Assembly: GCF_000512585.2 (NCBI RefSeq)
Contig: NC_089244.1
Span: 496,001 to 560,000, forward strand
Length of the DNA: 64,000 bases
DNA from: Kwoniella bestiolae CBS 10118
Taxonomy: Eukaryota > Basidiomycota > Tremellomycetes > Tremellales > Cryptococcaceae
Direction of reading: 5' to 3'
The notes below the pieces were generated by a model, which saw nothing but the letters and a program-made list of their open reading frames with translations, made no database searches and was not told where the DNA came from. The translations under genes and the position numbers were made by a program. Of the stretch, positions 25,177 through 36,499 are shown one piece after another; positions within the stretch are counted from its first letter, which is position 1, and each line of letters begins with the position of its first letter.

Positions 25177-26616
25177 GAATGCGAGAGGGGGGATGGGAAA
25201 TGGACGATTGTGTAGTGGTGTTTCTACGGGACCATCGATGTAGTTGTCATTGGAGACCACCAAGTATAAATTAAAAAAACTGGAGCCCGGGTGTTGTACA
25301 TAGTCTCTCCTTCTTGTAGATATCAATAAGATCTGTTATAGAGTTGTGATCATAGAGTATACCGCTTCCAAACGCATGAACAGCTTGAAACGACACGTCA
25401 CCAACGACGGTAGGGGACTGCCCTTTGGACTGTCAATCGTTATACTCTCCAAATGAAATCAATCCAAATCGGAAACCAAGTCTGTTATCGCACTCACTTA
25501 GATCCAAAACCCCGTGACATACTCCATATCCTCATCTGTGGGCGGAAGGGGAGGTTCAGGTTTGGGGATGGCAGGCGGTTTCATGATGTTTGAAAGGTTC
25601 GATCTTGTGTTTATTTTGGTCTTGTGTATTGGCGGGCTCAAGCGGAGGTCCAACATCTGTTCGACTGTGCATGGGTTCACTTATATATGAAGTTGAAAGC
25701 TCATTTCATATGACTTCATTCTAGCTTCGAAAAGTGGAAATCGGATCCTGCCCCGCGCACGACCCGACAGAAGCATTGTTAGTGTGATTCTACCATTCCT
25801 AGTTCTTCCTGGGATCAGGAAGTAGCATGCGACATGCCGGGGAATAAGATCCGTACCGAAGAAGAATTGCATTCTTTATTCAACCTGAAATTTCGGAAGA
25901 AACGACCGATATACAGACGAGTACACACACACGAGAGGTCGGTTCGGAACATGTTATTGTGTTGAGTCTACGTACAACTTCGGTAAGTAATTCTGCTTCC
26001 TATGATGGATCCTGGATAACAGGTCACACACCATACAGAAGACGGTGGCATGACACTGCAGCGTGCTCATGCACGACTCAACCTTTCCTAATGAAAGAAT
26101 GGTGGTACGTCGATTCGTGTTGTTTCGACAGTATCGTATATCAGCCTAATCTCAGGCAGAACCGAGCTATGGTTGCAAAGCGTTCATACAGAACACTGTG
26201 TCTTGTTCGGTTCTGACATCATCGAAGCAGCTTCCACAATGTACGTCCCTACTATAGCAGTATGGCTGATCTGCTGGTTTGGATCGACGGCGACGAATTG
26301 TGATTGAGGTGGTCATGACCTGAGAACAACCGATCCATGTCTCTCTACAACTCGACACACAACTTTTTTCTACAGCGACGTTACTTGAGTATCTAAATTC
26401 TGTATGAAAGTGAAAACCGCCTTCCTTGCATGTACACCTATGCCCTTTAGAACAACGAAATACTCCCAAAAAATAGTTCACCACAATTGTACGACAGCTT
26501 CACTCACTCTCCATCCCTTCCGGCAAGCTTCCAAGATCTGCAAACGCCATATCAGCTCCGGACCACAAAGAACTCGATGGATACCGAGCCGGTCCTCTCA
26601 CTGACTTCGCCAGGCT
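25177..26616. other. Intergenic region, convergent ends
   Basis: Mostly without coding signal. The only candidate is a 60-codon minus-strand frame at 25498-25680, listed separately. Facing 3' UTRs of the unknown gene (+) and the OPT gene (-) account for the two ends. Confidence 0.45.
25498..25680 (-). CDS. Possible small protein or terminal exon
   Basis: A 60-codon frame starting at an ATG and ending DEDMEYVTGFWI just before TAAGTGAGT. It has a Pro-rich, coding-like centre (KPPAIPKPEPPLPPTDED). It could be a short gene or the last exon of a longer one whose upstream exons I could not join. No family recognised, and chance is a serious alternative. Confidence 0.25.
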   Translation of the reverse strand: MNPCTVEQMLDLRLSPPIHKTKINTRSNLSNIMKPPAIPKPEPPLPPTDEDMEYVTGFWI

Positions 26617-29555
26617 TTAAAAGTAGTCACCAGGAGCAGGTCCAAAGTATCCTACTTCGGGAATATCTAGCCTAGGGCACCCGCCCTGACCTTCACATCC
26701 CAAATTAACAACGTTATTCCCCCACCAATCGATGGCGATATTACCACCCTTGGGAATCTGAAGAGTGAAGAAGATAAAAAGACCAGAAAGAGCGATACCA
26801 CAGGAGAAGGCGGCACTGATCACGTAGTTCCACTATGAGGGATATCATGAAGAGTCAGCTGGTCCCAGATCAGGCAATATATGAAGATATAGACTGCGAT
26901 GAGCCGATGGCGAACAATCTTCACTGACCTTGGACCAGAAAGCTAGGTACCTTTTTCGGATGTATTGAAACGAGATGAGGTTAACGTAAAGGTTGCCAAG
27001 GTAATAAGCCAAGTTATAAGGCGCGGCAGTGTTGACAGGACCCATGCAGAGCATGACTGGGTGAACCTGCCTCAAGAAGGAGGATTTTGGGTATTTGCGC
27101 CGAAGAGCCCAGTAAAGTCCGACCAAGATAAAACCGAGTGGGAAACCAAGTAACATCATATTGTACTGTTGACCTTTACCGAAAAGCTTTTTGGGACTAA
27201 TGATTCCCCAGAAGATGATCGAGGTGTAGAAACTGGTCTGAGAAGGACACGTAAACCTGAAAGCGGCGTCGGAGGTACACACATCTTTGATGTCCATGAT
27301 GAAGTTGTATTGCAAAGCCGAGACGATGGAGTAAATGATGGTGGCAACGATTTGAGCAGAAAAGGTGACACGTGGTGGGATTTTGAGGTAATGAGCAAGT
27401 TTGAGGTCATTACAGAAACTCAAAGCCTGCCAGGACGAGAGATATCCCCAAACTTTGAAGTACATGAGTGCGTTGGCTTGACCGGCGGTGATGGCCCCAC
27501 CGATGATGTTGGCGAGGATATTCAAGGCTACTGGGATACCGGTGACGGCTTGAATTATGCCGAGTGGCAAGATGAAGACGATTGGTAGTATAAGGCCGTA
27601 GAACAAAGCCGCCACGGGAGCGTGAGTGGGCCAGCCAGCGATAGCACCACATCCAAAAGCTATGGGCAAGACCAGTAGAATGAGATAATACCAATCGGGC
27701 ACTTCCTTGTAATGCTTCATCAGCCTGTAATGGACATCCTCCTCGAGATCATCGTCTTCGACTTTCTTGAACAAACTTCGGTAAACGCCTCTGAAGCCTC
27801 GAGCAATATCCCGTCGGTAGAAAAGGAAGACGTAACTGAACGATGCGCTGTAGGATGCAAAGGCCCAGATATTGTAGACAATGTAACCGGCACTGAAGAA
27901 AGGTTGACTGTAAGATCGATAAAGGTTCTCGTCGAGTTTGCCGGTGGCGGAGTTAAGGACCGAAGTGACATTATATTTACCACCCGTGTTGTCGAAGGTC
28001 CCATTGGAGTTGATGGGAAGATATCCAGTGTTCCAGGTGTTGGTGAACCATACGGCGAGAATCATGACAGCGCCGATGAGGATACCCACCACTTGGTTGG
28101 CTACAGCAAAGGTGGGCAGATACAGGCCCGTGCCGCCAAACATGTTCCAATCGAATGTTGGCCAGGGGTTCAAACCTAAACCACCCCAAATTCCAGTGAC
28201 AGCCGTAAGATTGACATTGTCGGGTGATATCCAGGTCATCCACGAGAAGGTTGATAAGGCCTGGAAGATGTAGGAGGGGAAGAAGAAGTAGAAAAACATG
28301 CACAGGGTCCCCACCAAGAAAATCTTCTCCCTAGAAGCGCGATAGATACGACCGAAGGGTCCAGGAACAGCCTCATTATTCTGCTGATGGAAAGCTTTGA
28401 CTAGGGCGACGGTATTGAGCGTGGCGGGCCAGATAGCGACGGATGGATAGACCAGGAAACGACGAAGAAGACCAGCTAGACCGTACCCAAATAAGTTGAC
28501 GGCAAGAGACAGAAGAATCTGATAGCCACGATTGTAGGCAAAGGATTGATTGAAATACTGAGGCATCGCTTGGACAGGGATGATGTAAAAAGTGTAGGGG
28601 GCGGTGAAAGAGATGTTCGCCATGATCGAGATCACTACGAATGGAATGGAAGTCAGCCATTAAGGATCAACATGAATGAGATGGAAGTTGGCAAAATCTC
28701 GCACGCATATGCTCTTTGGAGCTGAATTTGCCCGGGTTCAGGCTATGTTCACCCAAGAATTGGAAGCGCCTGTCGGGCAGGACTCGAGCCAAGAACACAC
28801 CCAGAGGGTCTAGCAAAAGTGGAAGAAAAAATACAAAATTAGCCTGCTTTGCTCGTCTGCCACATGCCCAAATGGAGAGAGATGATAGGACGCTCACATG
28901 CGGCTAGTTGAGCGACGTTAGTACCTATAGAGATAGCAGGGTTTCTGAAAGCAAATAGATTATCGATGAATGACCCGATAATGCAGAAGACAATGCCGAT
29001 TGCCCAAGCCCTTATAGTGGAAACGGGCATACTAGGATCGTCAGTCGGATCGACGTTTGCACGAACTTCGACGTAAGGTGAGTTCTCGGTAGCCAGAACA
29101 GCTTCCATTTTCATGCTGTGGATCACTTGGGAGTAGTTGTCTGGAGAAGCGAGAATATCGGGATTCCCAATGAAGCCGATCATATCCTGCAGGAGTGTAC
29201 CTGAGAAGTTGGGATCGTCCTGGTGCATGAGTACAAGCTCGTTGACAATCTTGATGGTCCTTTCAAGGGTCATGGCGTCGCAGGCAGCTTCGAGTCTCGC
29301 GGCCTCCTCTTCGGTCATTCCGAGCTCAAGATGCCTGGCGTATCTGATCAGCAAGACTCAACAGCCTGATGCACGGACAGAGCCTTACATCGCAACCTTG
29401 ACTCCTTCCGCTTCTCCTACAGCCACAACATAACTACTGTGCTCGGTGTCTGATCCCTTAACACCTTCATGCTGGACGTGTTTCTCATCGTAAGAGTGTT
29501 CCGATTCCAGTTGAGGGAGTTCGGGGACCAGGTCCGCGTCGCGTTCATCAGCCAT
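26617..29555 (-). CDS. OPT-family oligopeptide transporter
   Basis: Proton-coupled plasma-membrane importer of small peptides (peptide-transport clade of the OPT family). Exons in transcript order: 29555-29389, 29343-28898, 28809-28705, 28634-26929, 26832-26617; 879 residues, all joins in frame. An acidic cytosolic N-terminus is followed by SPYVEVRANVDPTDD, the family's lead-in, then about 14-16 membrane segments. Diagnostic motifs: FAFRNPAISIGTNVAQL, EHSLNPGKFSSKEHMLISIM (the NPG motif), and LKIPPRVTFSAQ (KIPPR motif). The C-terminal segment contains DWWGNNVVNLGC. The start at 29555 (MADERDADL) was chosen over an upstream ATG at 29729 because the extra residues lack family character. It is divergent to the Zn2Cys6 regulator, which fits co-regulation. 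Substrate may be peptides, glutathione or another small oligopeptide. Confidence 0.93.
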
Positions 29556-30576
29556 CGGGTCAAGAATGCAAGTTTGAAGTATTCGTCTGCCAGTGAGTGG
29601 TGATTGATCAGCTTGCCCGGAAATGGATGGGATAAAGATGACATTCCATTGGCCTTTTATCGATGTCATAACATCATGGTTGGCGTGCAAAGGATAGTGC
29701 CTCCGATAGACACTAAGCCTCAGGAGCATGAGCTCCGATAATTACTTCTGCTTTGAAGATACCAGCAAAGGTGCAATCTAGGCAATCCCGAGCGGATTTC
29801 TGGATTTCTGTATATCCGTGACCCAGTAGTTCGGTGCTTTGGTATCTGATTCGCCAAACGTTTAATCCCGGAGGACGAAGTCGCCATGATTACTGAGCAT
29901 GACTATAGATACGGCTAAATGCCCGCAAGGACCTCGTGGTCTCCAGGGATGATTCTCAGCAGGCACCAGTGGCTCAATATGGAGTTATTTTTGCCTCCTG
30001 AGTCCTTATCTGAGGTTGAAGGACGCCCCGGACGAGCGGGTGAAACGCAGACACTCCCTATCGGCCCTATAGGTGAGCGGCATCGTGAGTTCTCACTTCT
30101 ATTCGAGCGAGCTGTATTCAACGTAGAACGCTCTTACCCGCCTGTTTCGTTGTACGCAATCAGCTCTTGAGACCTCGTCAAGTAGTCGGTCGCTGAGGTG
30201 ATCGTGCCAGTCCCTATAGCAATGCAGAGGCGGCCCACCGGCCGGCACCGTAGGAGAATATGCCTTCGCGTTCCTGACTGCATAGCTTCCCTGGTTCTCT
30301 ATCATCTCGGCGCTTCTTTGTGACGATTTAGCGTGAGACCTTATCTTTCTGTTTTTAGAATCTTCATTCTCACCGCGTGAATCCGCATAATCTTGTCTCA
30401 TAGCCGGTTCGAATCCCTCACACCTGTTGTTGTTATCATTACTAAGAATGATCTGATAAACCTGATAGCAAGAGCTTTACAAGAAGTTCCGAATCGCACT
30501 CGTGTATTGGCTTTTTCCGTATTTCCACTCCCACAAATGCTATCCGGTAATATACATACGCACACACTTATCCAGT
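29556..30576. promoter_or_regulatory. Divergent promoter, OPT transporter / Zn2Cys6 regulator
   Basis: About 1 kb between the two start codons. It contains a dense cluster of CGG/CCG triplets at 30232-30251 (listed separately). A GGTTCGAATCC word at 30406-30416 resembles a tRNA B-box but has no tRNA around it. No coding exon supported. Confidence 0.6.
30232..30251. promoter_or_regulatory. Clustered CGG/CCG triplets incl. CGG-N6-CCG
   Basis: Within 20 bases there are three CGG (30232, 30240, 30244) and three CCG (30239, 30243, 30249) triplets. CGG at 30240 and CCG at 30249 form CGG-N6-CCG, the arrangement bound by Ppr1-type Zn2Cys6 dimers. The cluster sits about 330 bases upstream of the regulator's start and about 680 upstream of the OPT start. 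Binding is inferred only. Confidence 0.4.
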
Positions 30577-33500
30577 ATGCCCATGGTGAATGAAGAGCGC
30601 AGTCGATCTGTTGAAAGCAGCGAGGACGATACCGGACGTTCCTTACCGGAGAAGAGAAAGAGAAGGAAGGTCAATCATGTCACCAAAGCCTGTGATGCAT
30701 GTAGAACAAGGTGAGAGGATAGTGGACTCGGCCCTACCGTGTTTCTCTGCGAACTACAGCAGTGGTTGCTGAAAGTGTTTTGCACGTGTGTTCATTCAGA
30801 AAGGCTCGATGTGATGGGGCTTCTCCTAAGTGTGGACCTTGTGTCGACAAGGGTGCAGATTGTACATATGAAAAGGCAGATGGGAGAAAGTCAGTTCTTT
30901 TTCAAAGTTCAAGAAGATCTCAATTGTTGGTACAGGATGCTAACGACTTCGATATCCATGTGCTGTTGTCCTCAGGACTCGACGGAGGAAAGGAAATATG
31001 CGAGATAGGCTCGACGACTTAATCAACCTCTTGCTCACTGGTCAAGCCTCAACCGGCTTTCTCGCATCGCAGCAACCACATCCTGGTTCCCCGCCTTCCC
31101 CATCGACGACCGCCCTTCAGGCGGCAGCTTCAATACCAACATCAGCTGCGTCATGCAGTCGCACGGATCTTAGCTGTTTCAACAATCGAGTGGTCTCTCC
31201 TGAAATCTCTAGCCTTCTCAGCGAATCTTCCACCGTCCCCACGCAGCCTTCATTGATCGTGCGGCCACACGATTTTCAGGGCTTCATGATCAATACTATG
31301 CCTAATTCAACATATCTGCTGTCCTCCGCGGCCGACACCCTGCCAAGCTCTAGTGTGACGCTTTTAGAACGATCTTGTGACTCTCAAAGGGAGTCACTAT
31401 CGCCGACTTCAACACCACAATCCGTTCTGTCCACCAATGATCGCTTGAAGGTATGCTCCTGTTCATATTTCCTGAGACTTGAATGAAGAGGTCAGGGAGA
31501 GGAAGAAGATCAATGGCCTTAAGACTGACCACTTTGTTCGGCCTTAGCGTTGGGGTACAGGTTCTCATATGCAGTTTGGTCCGACTTCATTTTGGTCTTA
31601 CGCTCCCGAAGCGAGCCAGACATCCTCTTCGTCCGACAGTATAAGCCTCAACCCCGTGTCCGATGAAGATACTACCATTGACCTCTTACCTGGGGACTGG
31701 GTCGAGTGGGCTCGTCATCTCCCTCCCGATCTCAAAATAACAAAAAAAGTCCACGACACCGCTCTTGGCCTTTTCGGTGCATACTATGCACCATGGTGTA
31801 TGGCAGCCGATATGTCTGCTTTTCTTCGAGACATGGAACTCTGTAACTTAGTGACCAGAGAACCTGCGAGTCGACCTGCACCTCGAAGAACATCAAATTA
31901 TTCTCCACTACTACACAACTGCGCACTGCATTTGGGGGTGCATTTCAACCGGGATGTGTGGCCCGAGCTAGCGGACATGATGGACAAATTGATATCCAGA
32001 CATTGTGCAGGAATGTTAATCGAGGAGACGGACGACCCAAATTTGAGCACACCGAAGGCATTGGCTCTTTATGCGGCGTAAGTCCATGCCGTCTAGGCGC
32101 GATGGCTTCTGGTGACTGATGCTTATGCTCTTGCGTGTCCTCTCAATTATGCGAATAGGTGCCTGAATCTGAGGAATGACGAATCGGCGCAGAAATCAGG
32201 TTACATACACTTTGGCATGGCTTTCGCTTGCGTCCAAGCGGTGAATGAACTCCATTGAATGTTCAAATATGCTCTTATTTGCTAATGAGAGGCTAATTGT
32301 ATCTGCGTAATGTAGCTTGGAGTCAATCTTAAGGTGATTCCATCGGAATTAGGGAGACGACCAGACCCCTCGTCATTCCGCATTTCTGGCAACAGTGACA
32401 CTAACGATCACATCTGACAGTGCGATCATCTTGTGGCCTCAGGCCAAATCACTCCGCAAGATCGGGCTTCGAGGAGTTCAAGCTATTGGACGCTTTTTCA
32501 ACAGGATGTCGTAAGCTCGCAAAGTCAGTTGCGTTCCTTACTTAGCTTAACTTCAATCTGTACTTTCAGCTTCGAGCCATCTGCGCCGGTCGTCCCTTTA
32601 TGCTCCGTGCGACTTCTGACATACACTTGCCTTTGATCGACCTTGCTGCTGATCACGAACTCTGGCTATCCCCAAAACCTGGCAAAACCATCTGTGGCTA
32701 TATCTCACTGAGATCCTCGGTCTTTCATTGGTCTGCAAGACTCTCATGTCTCCTGAGACAAGTCGTCGAAATTGCCTTGTAGGTCTCGTCACTCTAATCT
32801 TTCGTCTTCGCGTGCCCAACTAAGAGGTGTGCCTTCATGTAGGTCCACTGACACGCATGGGGCAAACCGCGACTTCCAAGTCACCGACCTGCTCTCCAAA
32901 CTGGATGTATGGCAGCGAGATCAGCCTCTCCCGGATCCAAAGTCTCACCCTGTGCCTCATCTCCTGGTAATGCATATGTTATATCACTTGACGTATATTT
33001 ATCTCCTTCGGCCATATTTCAGGGCTCCGCTGGGAATTACTCCCTCGGCGGCTGACAGATGTGAGCACGCAGCGGATGAGATCTCAGAGCTGCTTAAGGT
33101 AAGGGTGATCCGATGGGCATAGGAAGAAGCCTCCCTGCTGAAAAGGACGTCGATATTGCAGATATTCGACAACTTACACGGTCTAAGTAACGCTGTCGCT
33201 AGTGTCAGTGAGTTCTTCTCAGAAGCGATCAAAGCTGATGTGACCAAAGTACCTGTGATCTTTGGCATGGCGACAATTCGGCTGCTAATATTAGCATCTG
33301 ATTCCACATGTTCAATGGCGGACGGTGCCAATAGTCTGGATGAATGTGTGAGTGGATTCATTGATACCCGCGGTGCAAAACATATGGGAACACTAATGGA
33401 GCCTTCTTCGTGACCCAGATTGGACACATGGATACCATTGGTAAGATATCGACTGTTGCCTAATTCAGAAGCCAGCTGACCTGGGTTTGCGACGAAGCCC

Positions 33501-33748
33501 ACACGTGGATCGAAGCCCGCCAAGCCCTCGAGGTAATCAAGCACCTCAAGAAGGAATGGTTACCATACTCGAACCCGACTGGATGTGGAGCAGGACAGAC
33601 CTCAGCCTCCTCAATCGGGGACATGGGAGGGGAAGGAGACGATTGCGATAGCATAGGAGGCATGGCGGTCGTCAATGAGATTCTGCAGTGGATGTCCGTG
33701 AACGGAAGCATCGACGTATCGAGTTTCAATCTGGCGCAGCGTTTTTGA
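30577..33748 (+). CDS. Zn2Cys6 fungal transcription factor
   Basis: A nuclear DNA-binding regulator of the Gal4/Put3/Ppr1 class. Eleven exons: 30577-30710, 30800-30889, 30976-31450, 31548-32077, 32159-32240, 32316-32333, 32421-32510, 32570-32778, 32843-33098, 33162-33347, 33476-33748; 780 residues with every join in frame. The binuclear zinc cluster uses Cys 39, 42, 49, 56, 59 and 66 (CX2CX6CX6CX2CX6C), preceded by a basic KRKRRK patch and split by the first intron. A Ser/Thr/Pro-rich linker follows. The fungal middle homology region begins around residue 260: LGLFGAYYAPW, HFGMAFACVQALGVNLKCD, SYWTLFQQDVLRAICAGRP and HLTYIYLLRPYFRAP. Exon 6 is only 18 nt. The second ATG (30583) is an equally possible start. 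Placement opposite the OPT gene suggests local regulation; the targets are inferred. Confidence 0.9.
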
Positions 33749-34096
33749 CTGTCGTGCCACGATGAAGGGTCAGGGTGGGCGTGGCGATGAAACTGATAAT
33801 GTAGCTTCGGTCGTGAGACCAATGGACCTTTTCGTATGGCCTTGTAAGCCGATTGAGATATCACGTACTGTCCCTGGAGTCTCCTCTTGAGACTACTACT
33901 ATTACACTTTAGATCATTAATAGTGAACTTGTCAATCATATGTAATACAAAATCGTTGTTCTCCTTAAAGCCCTCTTGTGAAATGCATAAGAATTACAAG
34001 ATCCCTCTATTCCATCTCAAGAGGTCGGACATCGTTTCGTTTCTTCTGAAGCTTTAGTTTCAGGAACGCTTCATCCATCTTTAGCACAATAACCAG
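33749..34096. other. Convergent 3' region
   Basis: Separates the stop of the Zn2Cys6 gene (+) from the stop of proline dehydrogenase (-). AT-rich in the middle; nothing else recognised. Confidence 0.55.
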
Positions 34097-36129
34097 TTAC
34101 AATAGTCCAAAGCTCAAGCGACTCCTAAGTTCGGCGCCCACTCTGCGCCTCTCCGCCGCCGCTCCAGTCGGCCCACTCATAATTGATTTATTCTCTGTTG
34201 CCCTTCTACTCAAGAATGGCATAGTCTGTAAGGTACACACCGCAAATCGCAATCAACGAGAACGCACGTATGCCATAATGTGATAACATGACTTACCTCT
34301 CTCAACGTTCCATACGCTATGAATTTCATCGATATTGCTGACCGACTGGGTTCAAAGGCCGCACACACGACATCTGACAAATCCTCCCGCATACCTGATG
34401 CAGTTAAACAATCAAATGAGCTTGTCCCTGGTCCCCGAATACGTGTCTCCCAAGCGATAAATTAACTTACCGTAAAGCTGAGCGATATTGACCTTGCCTT
34501 TCGCGTTATTATTCATCCGCAAGGTGCCGGCGGCTGTGCGAGTTGCTAAACCTTTTGCTTCCAGGGTTCGAAGAACGGTCTGCACCGAATCCATATTGTG
34601 TGTCCCGAATATAATTCCTAGAGGCAGCGTCTTCTCGGGACGATCAAGTTGAGCCCGCAAAGCTTCAAGGATGGTGTCAACACTCGAATTGTACGAAGTA
34701 TCGGTCAAGTCCTTTCTGTACACATATACACAGGTAAGCCGGGGCTATGAGCGATATTAAGGTACCGATCCATTACGCATTATGACTCACGTCGCCCACA
34801 CCGCTCCATTTCCAGGCTTGCCTTGCTTCTCCCCATGTGCTTTCTCCTTCACGATGTAACCTCCACGAACCAGTTTCAGACCTAGGCAATAATCATTGAG
34901 CTGTGCGTGATCGAGCCATGCCCTCAAAAATGCAGGTTGGCGTTGAAGATAGGACTGATATGTTCCACTGCGAGTTGCATCTTAGCTTGCATATTTTCTG
35001 CCCAGAAGATGCTCACGAGCTCAATCCACTCACTATACCACGGGATCTCGCTTGTTGTGTTTCATGCTCAGTAGAAGAGTATATCCATCAATGGCAGGGT
35101 TGAGCCACGTCTCTTCAGCATCTAAAATAAGCCTCACTCTAGCTACTGGGTCAGCAAAGCTAGCGGGTCTTAGTGATTACGGCACGTACCCATTAGTTCT
35201 TGCTTGCGCAGCCAGACAATCCAATCTGTTCCATAGAGTCTTCAGCTGCTCTAAATCACCTTGTGAGAGGCTGGGAAAGCTGGAGATGACATCGGACCAT
35301 GTCTTCAGGGAAGGAACGAGTATTTCGGAGTCGGTCTCGGAGGGGAATCCGGGATAAGATACTTCTTCACCTAAACTGTTTGGAATGTTTGCTCGGGATC
35401 CCTGGAGAGCATCTGAAGCCCTTCTTAATACCCCTGGGTCGATAATCCCGCTCTAATGAAGTATGCATACAGTGGTAAGTTCTCGTACAGATGCACTACC
35501 AAACATCGAACACCTACCACTTTGACTGCAAAAGCGGAACTACCTGGAGCCCACCCCTCTAGATGCATCCTTTTCTCGAATTCCCCTTGAACATCTATAG
35601 CTCTCTGAATCTCCTTGAATCTCAATTCCTCCCCATCCCTGATATCCATCTGTTCCACGGCGTCCGCCTCCGCCGAGTAATTCAACGCCGAGCCAACATT
35701 CCTTCGTCGAAGTGCTTCTAAGGCTGGCAAGCATTCCAAGGCTGTTTCTCCAGGTATGAACTGAGGGAAGAATGTTGCCTTGACGATGATCTCTGTCAGA
35801 GAGGGTACGAGGGGTATGCGGGAGTTGAGGAGAAAATTGAATATCGTCGGTGAGGTATCAACGAGTGTGGGAAAGCTGAGGGTGGACCATACGAGGTAAG
35901 ATCTGATCAGAGTCAAGGTCGAAGTCTGAGAAAGAGAGCTGGAGGAACTGAGGAGATTAGTCGGTTCTGAAAGTTCGGTAGCATTCCATGCTACCGCCGT
36001 AAATGAAAGCGAAGCCAGAGTGTATGATCCAATTCGGAATGCTGAACGAGGAGATGGTTGTCCCTTGGTTTGTCTGAGTCCCTCACTAGACTTTCGCAGA
36101 CGTTTGAATATGTGTTGTAGACGTGACAT
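34097..36129 (-). CDS. PUT1: Proline dehydrogenase, mitochondrial
   Basis: FAD enzyme of the mitochondrial inner membrane that oxidises L-proline to pyrroline-5-carboxylate, the first step of proline catabolism. Exons in transcript order: 36129-35518, 35452-35190, 35138-35034, 34967-34791, 34715-34471, 34394-34297, 34225-34097; 542 residues, all in frame. The N-terminus (MSRLQHIFKRLRKSS) is basic, as in an import presequence. Family signatures: FIPGETALECLPALEALRRR with LNYSAEAD; LILDAEETWLNPAIDGYT; YGTYQSYLQRQPAFL; GLKLVRGGYIVKEKAHG; GTHNMDSV; and KFIAYGTLRE near the end with LSRRATENKS. The first donor is a weak GTAGGT. It shares a 370-bp divergent promoter with the DUF885 gene and ends toward the Zn2Cys6 gene. 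Activity on hydroxyproline cannot be excluded. Confidence 0.94.
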
Positions 36130-36499
36130 TGTTCGTATGAACTGGTAACCCTGGTTTGATATTATTGAAGGAAGTGTTTCCTAGGAGTCATAACACGGTC
36201 TCAGCCCTTTTCTGATATGGGCAATCTAGATTCTACGAGCACTGATAAGAGCTCTGCGCCCACGAGCGGGTAAAGGTTTTTGACGTAATTACGGGTTTTA
36301 GACATATCCGGCCATCGACCTGATCGGTTCAGAGCGATAAGCAGGAATCAGGGCGAGCCAAAAACGGTTATATCCGAAAGCTATATCTGTCGTAATACGC
36401 CCCCTGGTCATCCCCCACTCCATCAACAACCTGACTTGGTACGGCGCAGTTTCCTTTTTCTCGTCGGTCAAAGTTCATTGCTACAGCAACATCATACCA
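36130..36499. promoter_or_regulatory. Divergent promoter, PUT1 / DUF885
   Basis: 370 bases between two divergent start codons. It contains a CGG-N6-CCG element at 36365-36376 and a looser CCG...CGG pair near 36310-36330. Confidence 0.6.
36365..36376. promoter_or_regulatory. CGG-N6-CCG element
   Basis: The bases read CGGTTATATCCG, the same triplet geometry as in the OPT/regulator promoter. It lies 123 bases upstream of the DUF885 start and about 235 upstream of the PUT1 start. A 6-base pattern like this is expected about once per 4 kb by chance, so it is suggestive only. Confidence 0.4.

Noticed and set aside
30406..30416. GGTTCGAATCC, a tRNA B-box-like word
   Set aside because: The flanking bases do not form a T-stem, and there is no A-box or acceptor stem upstream.
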